In this document: positions 7,480 through 15,685 of the stretch, in pieces
Numbering within the stretch: position 1 is the first letter of the stretch
Layout of the letters: each line of letters begins with the position of its first letter
Assembly: GCF_014784055.1 (NCBI RefSeq)
Contig: NZ_CP061813.1
Span: 1,994,001-2,058,000 of the forward strand
Direction: 5' to 3'
DNA: 64,000 bases
Source of the DNA: Polaribacter haliotis
Lineage (GTDB): Bacteria > Bacteroidota > Bacteroidia > Flavobacteriales > Flavobacteriaceae
Made by a program: the position numbers and the translations under genes
Notes under the pieces: model-generated
The model's database searches: none
Told to the model about the DNA's origin: nothing
Seen by the model: the letters and a program-made list of their open reading frames with translations, nothing else

Positions 7480-9711
7480 ATGATTCCAAAAGTATTTAGA
7501 GAGGTTATAGACCTTGGAGATGGAAGAACCATCTCATTAGAAACCGGTAAATTAGCGAAACAAGCTCACGGTTCAGTTGTTGTTCAAATGGGTAAAGCAA
7601 TGTTATTATGTACAGTTGTATCTAGCTACAAAGCTGGTACAGTAGACTTTTTACCATTAACAGTAGATTATAGAGAAAAATTTGCTGCTGCAGGAAGATA
7701 TCCTGGAGGATTCTTTAAAAGAGAAGCAAGACCAAGTGATGGCGAAGTTTTAACAATGCGTTTGGTAGACCGTGTTTTACGTCCATTATTTCCAAAAGAT
7801 TATCATAGTGAAGTACAGGTAATGATCCAATTAATGTCTCATGACGAAGATGTTATGCCAGATGCATTAGCAGGTTTAGCCGCTTCTGCAGCTATTCAAT
7901 TGTCTGACTTTCCATTCGAATGCCCAATTTCTGAAGCACGTGTTGCAAGAGTAAATGGAGAATTCGTAATTAACCCAAACAGAGCACAATTAGCAGAATC
8001 TGACATTGATATGATGATTGGAGCAAGTGCTGATTCTGTAATGATGGTGGAAGGTGAAATGGATGAAATTTCTGAAGAAGAAATGGCAGACGCAATTAAG
8101 TTTGCACACGAAGCTATAAAAGTACAATGTGCTGCACAAGTTCGTTTGGCTGAAGCTTTCGGAAAGAAAGAAACAAGAGAATACGAAGGTGAAAGAGAAG
8201 ACGAAGAATTAGCTGCAAAAATAAACGACTTTTGTTACGACAAATGTTATGCAATTGCTAAAAAAGGAACTTCTAAAGCAGAACGTTCTGCAGCTTTCGA
8301 CGAAGTAAAAGAAGAATTAAAAGCTTCATTTACAGAAGAAGAATTAGCTGATTATGCAGAATTGGTTGGAAAATATTTCAACAAAGCTCAAAAAAATGCA
8401 GTTAGAGAATTAACTTTAGCTGAAGGTTTACGTTTAGATGGTCGTAAGACTGACGAGATTAGACCAATTTGGTGTGAGGTAGATTACTTACCATCAGTAC
8501 ATGGTTCATCTATATTTACTCGTGGAGAAACGCAAGCATTAGCAACCGTAACTTTAGGAACTTCTAGAGATGCTAACAAAATAGACATGCCATCTTACGA
8601 AGGTGAGGAGAATTTCTATTTACATTATAACTTCCCTCCTTTTTGTACAGGTGAAGCAAGACCATTAAGAGGAACTTCTAGAAGAGAAGTTGGTCATGGT
8701 AACTTGGCTCAACGTGGTTTAAAAGGAATGATTCCAGACGATTGCCCATATACAGTAAGAGTTGTTTCCGAAGTTTTAGAATCTAATGGTTCTTCTTCTA
8801 TGGCAACTGTTTGTGCTGGAACAATGGCATTAATGGATGCAGGAGTTCAAATGACAAGACCAGTTTCTGGTATTGCTATGGGATTAATTTCTGATGGAGA
8901 TCGTTACGCAGTTTTATCTGATATTTTAGGTGATGAAGATCATTTAGGAGATATGGATTTTAAAGTAACTGGTACTTCTGAAGGAATTACTGCATGTCAA
9001 ATGGATATTAAAGTAAAAGGACTTTCTTACGAAATTTTAGTGAATGCATTAAAACAAGCAAGAAGTGGTCGTTTACACATTTTAGAGAAATTGACAGATA
9101 CTATTCCTTCTGCAAACGAAGATGTAAAAGCACATGCTCCAAAAATGATTAACAGAAGAATTCCTAATGATATGATTGGTGCATTTATTGGACCAGGAGG
9201 TAAACATATTCAAGAATTACAGAAAGAAACAGGAACTACAATTGTAATTACTGAAGATGCTGTAACTGAAGAAGGAATTATCGAAATTTTAGGAACAGAC
9301 CCAGCAGGAATCGAACAAGTAATTGCTCGTATCGAATCTATGTTATTTAAACCCGAAGTTGGTAGCGCATACGAAGTAAAAGTTATTAAAATGTTAGATT
9401 TTGGTGCTGTTGTAGAATATGTGGAAGCTCCAGGAAACGAAGTTTTATTACATGTTTCTGAATTAGCTTGGGAACGTACAGAAAACGTTACTGATGTTGT
9501 AAACATGGGTGATGTTTTTGATGTGAAGTACTTTGGTTTAGACCCAAGAACTCGTAAAGAAAAAGTTTCTAGAAAGGCATTGTTACCAAAACCAGAAGGT
9601 TATGTAGCAAGACCACCAAGAGACGATAAACGTTCTGGAGGTAGAGATAATCGCGGACGTGATAACAGACGTGATGACAGAAAGCCAAGAGCACCAAGAA
9701 AAGAGGATTAA
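7480..9711 (+). CDS. pnp: Polyribonucleotide nucleotidyltransferase (PNPase)
   Basis: 743 residues, normal for PNPase. Phosphorolytic 3'-5' exoribonuclease of the RNA degradosome. Two RNase PH domains flank an all-helical linker (about 1-225 and 310-550); the second contains [17 protein letters not shown] and [16 protein letters not shown] with the catalytic Asp residues. KH domain ([16 protein letters not shown], about 570) and S1 domain ([21 protein letters not shown]) follow. The C-terminal tail is basic and disordered, rich in R, D and G ([13 protein letters not shown]), likely RNA or partner binding. Confidence 0.97.
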   Translation: MIPKVFREVIDLGDGRTISLETGKLAKQAHGSVVVQMGKAMLLCTVVSSYKAGTVDFLPLTVDYREKFAAAGRYPGGFFKREARPSDGEVLTMRLVDRVLRPLFPKDYHSEVQVMIQLMSHDEDVMPDALAGLAASAAIQLSDFPFECPISEARVARVNGEFVINPNRAQLAESDIDMMIGASADSVMMVEGEMDEISEEEMADAIKFAHEAIKVQCAAQVRLAEAFGKKETREYEGEREDEELAAKINDFCYDKCYAIAKKGTSKAERSAAFDEVKEELKASFTEEELADYAELVGKYFNKAQKNAVRELTLAEGLRLDGRKTDEIRPIWCEVDYLPSVHGSSIFTRGETQALATVTLGTSRDANKIDMPSYEGEENFYLHYNFPPFCTGEARPLRGTSRREVGHGNLAQRGLKGMIPDDCPYTVRVVSEVLESNGSSSMATVCAGTMALMDAGVQMTRPVSGIAMGLISDGDRYAVLSDILGDEDHLGDMDFKVTGTSEGITACQMDIKVKGLSYEILVNALKQARSGRLHILEKLTDTIPSANEDVKAHAPKMINRRIPNDMIGAFIGPGGKHIQELQKETGTTIVITEDAVTEEGIIEILGTDPAGIEQVIARIESMLFKPEVGSAYEVKVIKMLDFGAVVEYVEAPGNEVLLHVSELAWERTENVTDVVNMGDVFDVKYFGLDPRTRKEKVSRKALLPKPEGYVARPPRDDKRSGGRDNRGRDNRRDDRKPRAPRKED

Positions 9712-9738
9712 TTATCTCTTCTTAAGAATATAATAATC

Positions 9739-9772
9739 AACCTGTTAAGCTTTAAACTTAACAGGTTTTTTT
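9739..9772 (+). terminator. Rho-independent terminator after pnp
   Basis: AACCTGTTAAG / CTTAACAGGTT stem with a 7-nt loop and a T7 tract. It separates the housekeeping pnp unit from the recombinase and cassette array. Confidence 0.85.
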
Positions 9773-9810
9773 GTATATTTATGGGAATATATTTATAATT
9801 TTTATTATTT

Positions 9811-10980
9811 ATGACAAATGTCTCTCTAGAAGCTTTTACACACAATTCTCAACATTGTATTGCTATAAAATTTCCTTATAATTTCGAATTAAAAGAATAT
9901 ATAAAGCAGTTTCATGGTGTTCGATGGACAAAGACACATAGCACATTTTATATTTACTATAACGAAGTAAGAATTGAAAATTTAAAAATATATTTAGCAA
10001 AAGGAGACATTCAAATTATTACAAATAACAAAAACGAAGTTGCACAAAGAATATCGACAAGAGGTATAAAAATTGAACAAAAAACTTTAAATAAAGAAAA
10101 AACGATTGTTTATAAACATTATTTGGACTATTTAAAAGGAAAGCGATTTAGCAAAAGTACTATAGCGAGTTATAGTAATTTTATTCTAGAATTTTTACGT
10201 TTTACAGAACAAAAACCAGTAGATAATCTCAACGAAAATGATGTTAGAAACTATATTGAGTGGGCAGTTACCTCATTAAATTATGCTGTAAGCACACATA
10301 GACAAATGGTTAGTGGCTTTAAGCATTTTGCTCATTTTTACCCAGCTTGCTCTATTAATATAGATAAAATTTATATGCCTAAAAAAGATAGAAAACTACC
10401 TATTGTTTTAAGCATCGAAGAAGTAATATCTCTATTGCAAGCGACCAAGAACCTAAAACATCGTGTAATTTTGGCGATGTTATATTCTTCTGGCTTACGA
10501 ATTAGCGAAATTATAGATTTACAATTAAGCGATTTCGATTTTAAACGAAAGCAACTTCACATTCAAAATAGCAAAGGTCGTAAAGATAGATATGCCACAA
10601 TAGCCGAAAGTGTTTTTCCATTGATTAAAAACTACTATAAAACCTATAAACCTAAAAAATATTTTATAGAAAATCCAAAAGGCGGTAAATACAGTGCAGA
10701 ATCTATTCGCTCTTTCTTAAAACAGAGCTTAAGATTAGCAAAAATTACTAAAAATGCAACACCACATACATTAAGACACAGTTATGCAACGCATATGTTA
10801 GAGCAAGGAATTGGCATAAGACATATTCAAGAATTATTAGGGCATAGTAGGCCAGAAACTACGATGATTTATACACACGTAACCAGAAAGGATTTAGAGC
10901 AAATAAAAAGTCCTTTAGATACTGCAATAAATAATTTATCTTTACAAGGATATAACAATAAAGAAATTTCCATATCCTGA
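9811..10980 (+). CDS. Tyrosine recombinase heading the cassette array (integron-like integrase)
   Basis: 389 residues. Catalytic residues are complete: R230 (SSGLRISE), K255 (NSKGRKDR), H319 and R322 (TPHTLRHSYATHML), H345 (LLGHSRPETT) and Y354 (MIYTHV). Residues about 95-180 form the SAM-like core-binding domain. About 75 extra N-terminal residues (FELKEYIKQFHGVRWTKTHS...) are not part of classical IntI or XerC/D. C-terminal wording (ATPHTLRHSYAT, TTMIYTHV, KSPLD) is close to IntI, but the IntI-specific insertion expected between K255 and H319 is missing. It reads towards the cassettes, whose first recombination point is 42 bp after its stop. Such recombinases are often annotated only as site-specific integrase; the context makes cassette capture the likely role. 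Confidence 0.9.
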   Translation: MTNVSLEAFTHNSQHCIAIKFPYNFELKEYIKQFHGVRWTKTHSTFYIYYNEVRIENLKIYLAKGDIQIITNNKNEVAQRISTRGIKIEQKTLNKEKTIVYKHYLDYLKGKRFSKSTIASYSNFILEFLRFTEQKPVDNLNENDVRNYIEWAVTSLNYAVSTHRQMVSGFKHFAHFYPACSINIDKIYMPKKDRKLPIVLSIEEVISLLQATKNLKHRVILAMLYSSGLRISEIIDLQLSDFDFKRKQLHIQNSKGRKDRYATIAESVFPLIKNYYKTYKPKKYFIENPKGGKYSAESIRSFLKQSLRLAKITKNATPHTLRHSYATHMLEQGIGIRHIQELLGHSRPETTMIYTHVTRKDLEQIKSPLDTAINNLSLQGYNNKEISIS

Positions 10981-10990
10981 TTTATTTACG

Positions 10991-11028
10991 GGATATCGTT
11001 AATAAAAGTTATTATATAACGAGTTAGC
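10991..11028 (+). other. attI-like insertion point next to the recombinase
   Basis: Between the recombinase stop and the first cassette boundary (GTTAGC at 11023) lies AGTTATTATATAACGA-GTT. This resembles the right half of the downstream sites (TTATACAnnnC-GTT) without a matching left half, as expected for a primary attachment site that is not itself a cassette end. The inner part is a small palindrome GTTAT/ATAAC. Unlike classical integrons, it abuts the 3' end of the recombinase gene. Confidence 0.45.
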
Positions 11029-11389
11029 TTTAATGCTCGGGACATTGCAAAACCGAAAATTTCAGGTTTAAATCAAAAGTCATTTAAAGCAGAATTTAAA
11101 AATAAAATGCGGAATATTGAGCTGAATAATCACTCAAACTCTGAATTGAATTGCGTCTGACTTTTTAGCTCGTTTGCGGAATCGAAAACTGAATTGAAAA
11201 GCGGAATTTCATTCAATCAGAATTTAGCAAGTTGCGGAATTGCCTACTCAAAATCTGAACAAAAATATTGCGGAATTTGAGCAAGTTTGCGGAATGAAAG
11301 TCGAGCTGAATAAAACATAAAATGCGGAATTAAAAAGCTGACCGAAATTTAATATTGAATAAAAAATAAACGGACAAAAAAGCACTAAA
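11023..11389 (+). other. Cassette 0: no recognisable gene, seven GCGGAAT motifs
   Basis: Starts GTTAGCTTTAATGC and ends with GCACTAAAGCTAAC, matching at 13 of 14 positions as reverse complement, so it is a bona fide cassette unit. No convincing reading frame. GCGGAAT recurs at 11109, 11176, 11201, 11234, 11270, 11289 and 11324, with GCTGAA and GAATTG words between. It may be a decayed gene, a non-coding RNA or an attC-rich filler cassette. Confidence 0.6.
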
Positions 11390-11521
11390 GCTAACAAAGT
11401 ATAAAAATAATTGCTACTTTTAGCTTAACTAAAGGCAGTTGCAATTTTGCACACTTCTGAATTTCATGCTGAAATTCCTCGCGCACAAAATCGCAACTAT
11501 TCTTATACAAAACCGTTAGGC
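11390..11521 (+). repeat. attC-like site A (type alpha)
   Basis: R'' GCTAAC; R' GTTAGGC; 125 bp from AAC to GTT. Inner arms GTATAAAAATAATTGC and GCAACTATTCTTATAC pair. Central hairpin GAATTTCA-TGC-TGAAATTC at 11459-11477. Confidence 0.85.
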
Positions 11522-11549
11522 AACATTTGACAAAAATCGAGAATAATAG

Positions 11550-12323
11550 ATGAATTGGATAATTTCAGCAAATTCCAAAATGTACGACCATTCAAGTTCA
11601 TTTGAACATTATGGTTCAATAGATTGGAGACAAGGAAAAACTAAATTTGAAGTTGGAGATATAGTTTACATTTATTGTACACGACCTTTAATGATGTTGC
11701 AGTACAAATGTATAGTTGACAGAATTGATTTAGACTCTTCACAAATTAGAGACGATAAAGAATATTGGATTGACCAAGAAGAATATTTAAAATCTTTAGA
11801 TGGAAAATTTATGACTTTAAGGCTAATTGAGCAGATTTCAAACAACAGAATGAAACTTGTGAATCTTAAAGAAAATGGACTGAAAGCAGCACCTCAAGGT
11901 CCAATGAAAATTAAAAACGAAATTCTACAAAAGTACATTGACACTTATTTCACAGATAATTATCAAACTGACTTTTTTCCAGAAACTTTAAAAGAAAGTG
12001 AAACGGAATACGAAGGAGCAAAAAAAACAGTAATAGTAAATAAATACGAACGAAGTTCAAAAGCACGAGAAAACGCAGTAAATTATCACGGACTGAACTG
12101 TAAAGTCTGTAATCTGAATTTTAAAAAAGTTTATGGAGAAATTGGAGAAGATTTTATTCACATTCATCATATAGTTCCAATTAACGAAATCGGAAAAAAT
12201 TATAAAATCGATTATAAGAAAGACTTAATTCCTGTTTGTCCGAATTGTCATTCTATGTTACACAGAAAATTGAATGGAAAAGAACCAACAATTGAGGAAT
12301 TAAAACTAATGATGGAAAAATAA
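11550..12323 (+). CDS. Cassette 1: EVE-like domain plus HNH endonuclease
   Basis: 257 residues. N-terminal about 1-135 resembles an EVE/PUA-like modified-base reader (MNWIISANSKMYDHSSSFEHYGSIDW, VGDIVYIYCT). C-terminal HNH nuclease: CKVCNLNF, the HIHHIVPI catalytic histidines and VCPNCHSMLH zinc knuckle. EVE-HNH and related reader-nuclease fusions are predicted to cut DNA with modified cytosines and are common in anti-phage islands; target and activity here are inference. The gene starts 35 bp into the cassette and ends 4 bp before GTTGCCTAAC, filling the cassette. Confidence 0.78.
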   Translation: MNWIISANSKMYDHSSSFEHYGSIDWRQGKTKFEVGDIVYIYCTRPLMMLQYKCIVDRIDLDSSQIRDDKEYWIDQEEYLKSLDGKFMTLRLIEQISNNRMKLVNLKENGLKAAPQGPMKIKNEILQKYIDTYFTDNYQTDFFPETLKESETEYEGAKKTVIVNKYERSSKARENAVNYHGLNCKVCNLNFKKVYGEIGEDFIHIHHIVPINEIGKNYKIDYKKDLIPVCPNCHSMLHRKLNGKEPTIEELKLMMEK

Positions 12324-12330
12324 AAACGTT

Positions 12331-12466
12331 GCCTAACACCATATATAATTTATTGCTAGTTCTAGCCTACTTACGAAAATCCTCTCGGATTTTCTTGGTT
12401 CGTGTTTTATTTACTAAATTAGTTGCTTGAAACACGCAACAAACCATATACAACAACGTTGCCATT
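12331..12466 (+). repeat. attC-like site B (type beta)
   Basis: R'' GCCTAAC; R' GTTGCCA; 126 bp from AAC to GTT. Arms ATATATAATTTATTGC / GCAACAAACCATATAC. Central hairpin GAAAATCC-TCTC-GGATTTTC at 12375-12394. Confidence 0.87.
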
Positions 12467-12484
12467 AATTTAAGAAAAACCGTA

Positions 12485-13276
12485 TTGATAGGAAAAATTA
12501 AACATATAATCGTGATTGAAAGCCTTCCCGAAAGTGATGGAATTACTTATACAGGAAAAGCACTTTACGATGATGTAATTGAAAGACGAATTAGACTTTA
12601 CGAAAAAGATTTTACACATAATTTACATCAAGTTAATAGTAAAAACGATTTTATTGAAATTATAAAATATTATCAAACTAACGCAGAACATTTAACTGGT
12701 GGACTACTTCTTCATTTTGAAATACACGGAGACGATGATTTGCAAGGTTTAGTTTTATCTAATGGAGAATTAATTATTTGGAGTGAAATCATTGACCTTT
12801 TGCGACCTATAAATATAACGAATAACAACACTTTGTTTGTGACAATGGGAGTTTGCAATGGTAGATTTCTATACAAAGGAGTTGACCCTTATAAAAAATC
12901 ACCTTATTCTGGTTTTATTTCTGCAAGTCAAACTGTAAGTCCAGAAGAAATTTATGTGAGTTTTAGTAAATTATTCGAAGATTTATTAGAGAATGGGAAT
13001 ATCGTGGAATCTTATTTGGAATTGGATAAATTAAAAACCAATTTCTATTATAAGGATTCTGAAAGTACATTTGAAGAAGCATTTAAAAGTGTTATTAATA
13101 AATTCAATAATGACGCAGAATTTAAATCAAATTTTCTTAATGAATCAATTGAATTAACCGAAAAAGCAACTGGAACGAAATTAAGCGAAATGGAATCTGA
13201 TATCATCTTCAAAAAAGCAATGGTCGATATGTACGATGCTCAAAAAAAGGCTTTTGAATTTGAAAAAGGAGAATAA
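12485..13276 (+). CDS. Cassette 2: caspase-like (CHAT/C14-type) protein
   Basis: 263 residues from a TTG start 27 bp into the cassette, a distance like that in neighbouring cassettes; no ATG is available nearby. The core has the two hallmarks of caspase-clan cysteine peptidases: a His after a hydrophobic strand (LLLHFEIHGD, H81) and a Cys after the next long strand (LFVTMGVCNG, C124), followed by SGFISASQTVSPEEIY as in CHAT and caspase-like proteins. The C-terminal about 80 residues are helical and charged. Caspase-like proteins often act as effectors in phage defence; no partner gene is in the cassette, so regulation and substrate are unknown. Family call moderately sure. Confidence 0.62.
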   Translation: MIGKIKHIIVIESLPESDGITYTGKALYDDVIERRIRLYEKDFTHNLHQVNSKNDFIEIIKYYQTNAEHLTGGLLLHFEIHGDDDLQGLVLSNGELIIWSEIIDLLRPINITNNNTLFVTMGVCNGRFLYKGVDPYKKSPYSGFISASQTVSPEEIYVSFSKLFEDLLENGNIVESYLELDKLKTNFYYKDSESTFEEAFKSVINKFNNDAEFKSNFLNESIELTEKATGTKLSEMESDIIFKKAMVDMYDAQKKAFEFEKGE

Positions 13277-13283
13277 AAACTAA

Positions 13284-13416
13284 TGGCAACACCGTATATA
13301 ATTTATTGCTAGTTCTAGCCTACTTACGAAAATCCTCGCGGATTTTCTATTCGGTTTTTATTTGTTAACTTAGTTGCTTAACCACGCAACAAACCATATA
13401 CAAACACGTTGGCAAC
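13284..13416 (+). repeat. attC-like site C (type beta)
   Basis: R'' TGGCAAC; R' GTTGGCA; 123 bp from AAC to GTT. Arms GTATATAATTTATTGC / GCAACAAACCATATAC; central hairpin GAAAATCC-TCGC-GGATTTTC at 13328-13347. Nearly the same sequence as site B. Confidence 0.87.
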
Positions 13417-13436
13417 AAGCAAAAACTGAACGAAAA

Positions 13437-13853
13437 ATGAAAAACATTCTACTCATTTTAACATCTATTTTAATAGTAAGTTGTAATTCTGAAAAAAAAG
13501 GAATTGAAAGTGGAACATTTGATTTGTATGAAAATGACTCTATAGTTGGAACTATTTATAGAATTAAAAATTTTCAGATTGAAAAAAATTTAGATAATTC
13601 TGAATTAATTGCACAAGTTGAATATCAAACAGACTCTACTTATTTGGTTAGTGGAATTGAAAAGAAAAAAATCGGAATTGATTCAATTATATGGTTGAAT
13701 ACCTATAAAAAAATTACTGAAAATAAATATCAAATTGTAGCTAAACCGAACAACTCAAATCTTGAATATGAATATCGAGCAATACTTTTAAAAACTCAAG
13801 AAAAAATCCCGAAAGAATACGCTGATAAATTAAACAAGTTGAACGAAAAATAA
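13437..13853 (+). CDS. Cassette 3: small lipoprotein of unknown function
   Basis: 138 residues starting MKNILLILTSILIVSCNSEKK, a clear lipoprotein signal peptide with lipobox ILIVSC. An in-frame start 63 bp upstream is rejected because it lies inside attC site C, before the cassette boundary. The mature part is polar and probably beta-rich (DLYENDSIVGTIYRIKNFQIEK, YRAILLKTQEK), with no recognised domain. Likely attached to a membrane facing the periplasm or outside. Confidence 0.75.
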   Translation: MKNILLILTSILIVSCNSEKKGIESGTFDLYENDSIVGTIYRIKNFQIEKNLDNSELIAQVEYQTDSTYLVSGIEKKKIGIDSIIWLNTYKKITENKYQIVAKPNNSNLEYEYRAILLKTQEKIPKEYADKLNKLNEK

Positions 13854-13859
13854 AAGCCA

Positions 13860-13995
13860 GTTGCCAACACCGTATAAAAAAAATTGCTAAATTAGTGCTT
13901 AACTAAAGGCAGTTGCATTTTTATCAACTTCTGAATTTCCTTCGGAAATTCCTCGCTGACAAAACCGCAACTTTTCTTATACACAGACGTTGTGC
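13860..13995 (+). repeat. attC-like site D (type alpha)
   Basis: R'' GTTGCCAAC; R' GTTGTGC; 126 bp from AAC to GTT. Central hairpin GAATTTCC-TTC-GGAAATTC at 13933-13951. Shares GCTTAACTAAAGGCAGTTGC with site A. Confidence 0.87.
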
Positions 13996-14022
13996 GTCAT
14001 ACAAAAACACCCTCGTAACTGA

Positions 14023-14448
14023 ATGTTTGAAGAGTTAGAAAAATACAAATCAAAAGACCATTTCTTTTTTGCGACAAACGAAGAACTTGGAAAAGTATGC
14101 AACGCACCAAAAAATGGAGTTGGAATTTATCTCGTTTACGAACTTAAAAACGGGCGAATTAATTTGGTTTACATTGGTTGTTCCGGAAAAATAAAACAGA
14201 ACGGAACTAAAAAAGTGCGGATTGGCGGAATGTGCGACCGAATTATTAACGGAAAACAATTTGGCGGACCAAGAAAACAAACTTGGAAACTAAAATTGAC
14301 AGATGAAAAAATAGACGCACTTGACGTTTATTGGTATGAAACTTTTGATAAAAACAATACCGACATTCCTTCTTTCGTGGAAGGTTTGATTTTGCAAAGA
14401 TACTTTGAGATTTACGGGCAACTTCCTAAATGGAACAGAGAGTTTTGA
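14023..14448 (+). CDS. Cassette 4, gene 1: GIY-YIG nuclease-like protein
   Basis: 141 residues. G34-I35-Y36 (GVGIYLVYE) and Y50-I51-G52 (LVYIGCSG) form the two-strand GIY-YIG motif, followed by an Arg in GGMCDRIING (R73) and the metal-ligand Glu in PSFVEGLILQRY (E120), so the catalytic set is complete. The short stand-alone domain resembles phage or cassette-borne GIY-YIG proteins. First gene of a two-gene cassette, 3 bp before its partner; a restriction or defence role is inference. Confidence 0.75.
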   Translation: MFEELEKYKSKDHFFFATNEELGKVCNAPKNGVGIYLVYELKNGRINLVYIGCSGKIKQNGTKKVRIGGMCDRIINGKQFGGPRKQTWKLKLTDEKIDALDVYWYETFDKNNTDIPSFVEGLILQRYFEIYGQLPKWNREF

Positions 14449-14451
14449 CCA

Positions 14452-14889
14452 ATGAAAACAATAATCGAAACCACACAACTAGAATTTGATAAAAGTGATT
14501 TTTTAATTGACTTAGTTAAGCACGACAATGGAAAACTTTATGTTGAGATAATTCAAACTATCCTTGACTCAAACAAGAAGTCGGAATCAATTAAAATCAA
14601 TCCGTCAGTTTTATCAGACATTATCAAAGTCCTTCAAAGTTATCAAGCCAAGCTTCCCAACAAATCGGAATTGGACTTAAAACATATCACAGAAATCGAC
14701 CAACAAAAAATTCAATCCAATTATTTGAAAGGCGTGACGATAAAAGATTTGGCTATGCAATTTGACCAAGAAACTGAACTAATTGAAATGATTTTAAGAA
14801 ACAAAGGAATTGAAATAGTGGAAAATACATTGCCGAAACCAAAATTTTGGCGAAATAACAAAAACAGGAGAAAACGAAAACGAAAATAA
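14452..14889 (+). CDS. Cassette 4, gene 2: HTH-like protein, function unknown
   Basis: 145 residues, no firm family. N-terminal half is mixed alpha/beta; residues about 90-125 (KIQSNYLKGVTIKDLAMQFDQETELIEMILRNKGIEIV) look like a helix-turn-helix of the kind that lets a protein choose DNA. The C-terminus is strongly basic (KPKFWRNNKNRRKRKRK), again suggesting nucleic-acid contact. Co-transcribed with the GIY-YIG gene, so it could be a DNA-targeting subunit or a regulator; both are speculation. Confidence 0.6.
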   Translation: MKTIIETTQLEFDKSDFLIDLVKHDNGKLYVEIIQTILDSNKKSESIKINPSVLSDIIKVLQSYQAKLPNKSELDLKHITEIDQQKIQSNYLKGVTIKDLAMQFDQETELIEMILRNKGIEIVENTLPKPKFWRNNKNRRKRKRK

Positions 14890-14896
14890 AGTACGA

Positions 14897-15098
14897 ACGC
14901 ACAACAACGTGTATAGCTCATTGCTAATCAGTTGATTAATCCAAAATAAAAGCATATTTGGAAAGTCGCCAAATTTTTAAATTTGACGATTTCCAATAAA
15001 AAGATAAATAGTGAAATTTAAAAATCTGGCTTGTGCTCAACCGAAAAATAATCGCTAATTTACACGCAACGAGCCATACACAAAACCGTTGTGCACAA
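14897..15098 (+). repeat. attC-like site E (long variant)
   Basis: R'' GCACAAC; R' GTTGTGC; 188 bp from AAC to GTT, the only long one. Arms GTGTATAGCTCATTGC / GCAACGAGCCATACAC. Contains a long imperfect hairpin at 14959-14996 (TTGGAAAgTCGcCAAATTT with its complement). Confidence 0.8.
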
Positions 15099-15120
15099 GC
15101 TAAAAAAACGACTAATCGAA

Positions 15121-15522
15121 ATGAAAAATATAGAATTTAAAATCGGAATAGTTCCAAAAACATCTGAAATAATTGAGGTTTATGATAGTTCGGGAATCAA
15201 AAGACCGACAAAAGATAGCGACCGAATTACTAAAATGTATAAAAATTCTAATCTGATTATAACCGCGTGGTTGAATAATGAGCTGATTGGAATATCACGC
15301 TCAATAACTGATTTTTGTTATGCTTGCTATTTGTCGGATTTAGCTGTGAAAAGCGAATACCAAAAAGAAGGAATCGGAAGGCAACTAATAAAACTGACAG
15401 AAAAAGAAATAGGTAAACAAACTGCATTAATTTTGCTTTCCGCACCATTAGCAATGGAATACTATCCTAAAATTGGATTTGATAAAGTTGAAAATGGATT
15501 TATAATACGTCGAACTGAATAA
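15121..15522 (+). CDS. Cassette 5: GNAT family N-acetyltransferase
   Basis: 133 residues from the ATG at 15121; an in-frame GTG at 15091 falls in the cassette's terminal repeat and is rejected. GNAT motif A is clear: YLSDLAVKSEYQKEGIGRQLI with the Q/R-x-x-G-x-G/A acetyl-CoA loop. The C-terminal AMEYYPKIGFDKVENGFIIRR carries the usual Y-x-K-x-GF strand. The acceptor is unknown. Acetyltransferases are a frequent cargo class of integron cassettes. Confidence 0.85.
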   Translation: MKNIEFKIGIVPKTSEIIEVYDSSGIKRPTKDSDRITKMYKNSNLIITAWLNNELIGISRSITDFCYACYLSDLAVKSEYQKEGIGRQLIKLTEKEIGKQTALILLSAPLAMEYYPKIGFDKVENGFIIRRTE

Positions 15523-15548
15523 TTTAATTTAGATATAAAAAAGCCTGA

Positions 15549-15681
15549 TGCACAACACTGTATAAAAATAATTGCGGTTTAGTGCTTAACCAAAGGTCGT
15601 TGCGAGTTTGTAACGTCTGATTTTCCTTCGGAAAATCCTCGCATACAAACCCGCAACTATTCTTATACAAACACGTTAGGT
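15549..15681 (+). repeat. attC-like site F (type alpha)
   Basis: R'' TGCACAAC; R' GTTAGGT; 124 bp from AAC to GTT. Arms GTATAAAAATAATTGC / GCAACTATTCTTATAC, as in site A. Central hairpin GATTTTCC-TTC-GGAAAATC at 15619-15637 differs in sequence but stays paired. Confidence 0.87.
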
Positions 15682-15685
15682 GTAA

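Noticed and set aside
9811..10980. XerC/XerD chromosome dimer recombinase
   Set aside because: Extra N-terminal domain, IntI-like C-terminus and the adjoining cassette array argue against a dif-acting Xer protein.
13374..13436. Upstream extension of the cassette 3 lipoprotein
   Set aside because: It lies in attC site C before the cassette boundary and would bury the signal peptide.
14050..14478. Minus-strand frames opposite the GIY-YIG gene
   Set aside because: Shadows of the plus-strand gene without recognisable features.
15091..15120. Earlier GTG start for the cassette 5 acetyltransferase
   Set aside because: The GTG is part of the cassette's terminal repeat GTTGTGCA; the ATG at 15121 gives a normal GNAT length.
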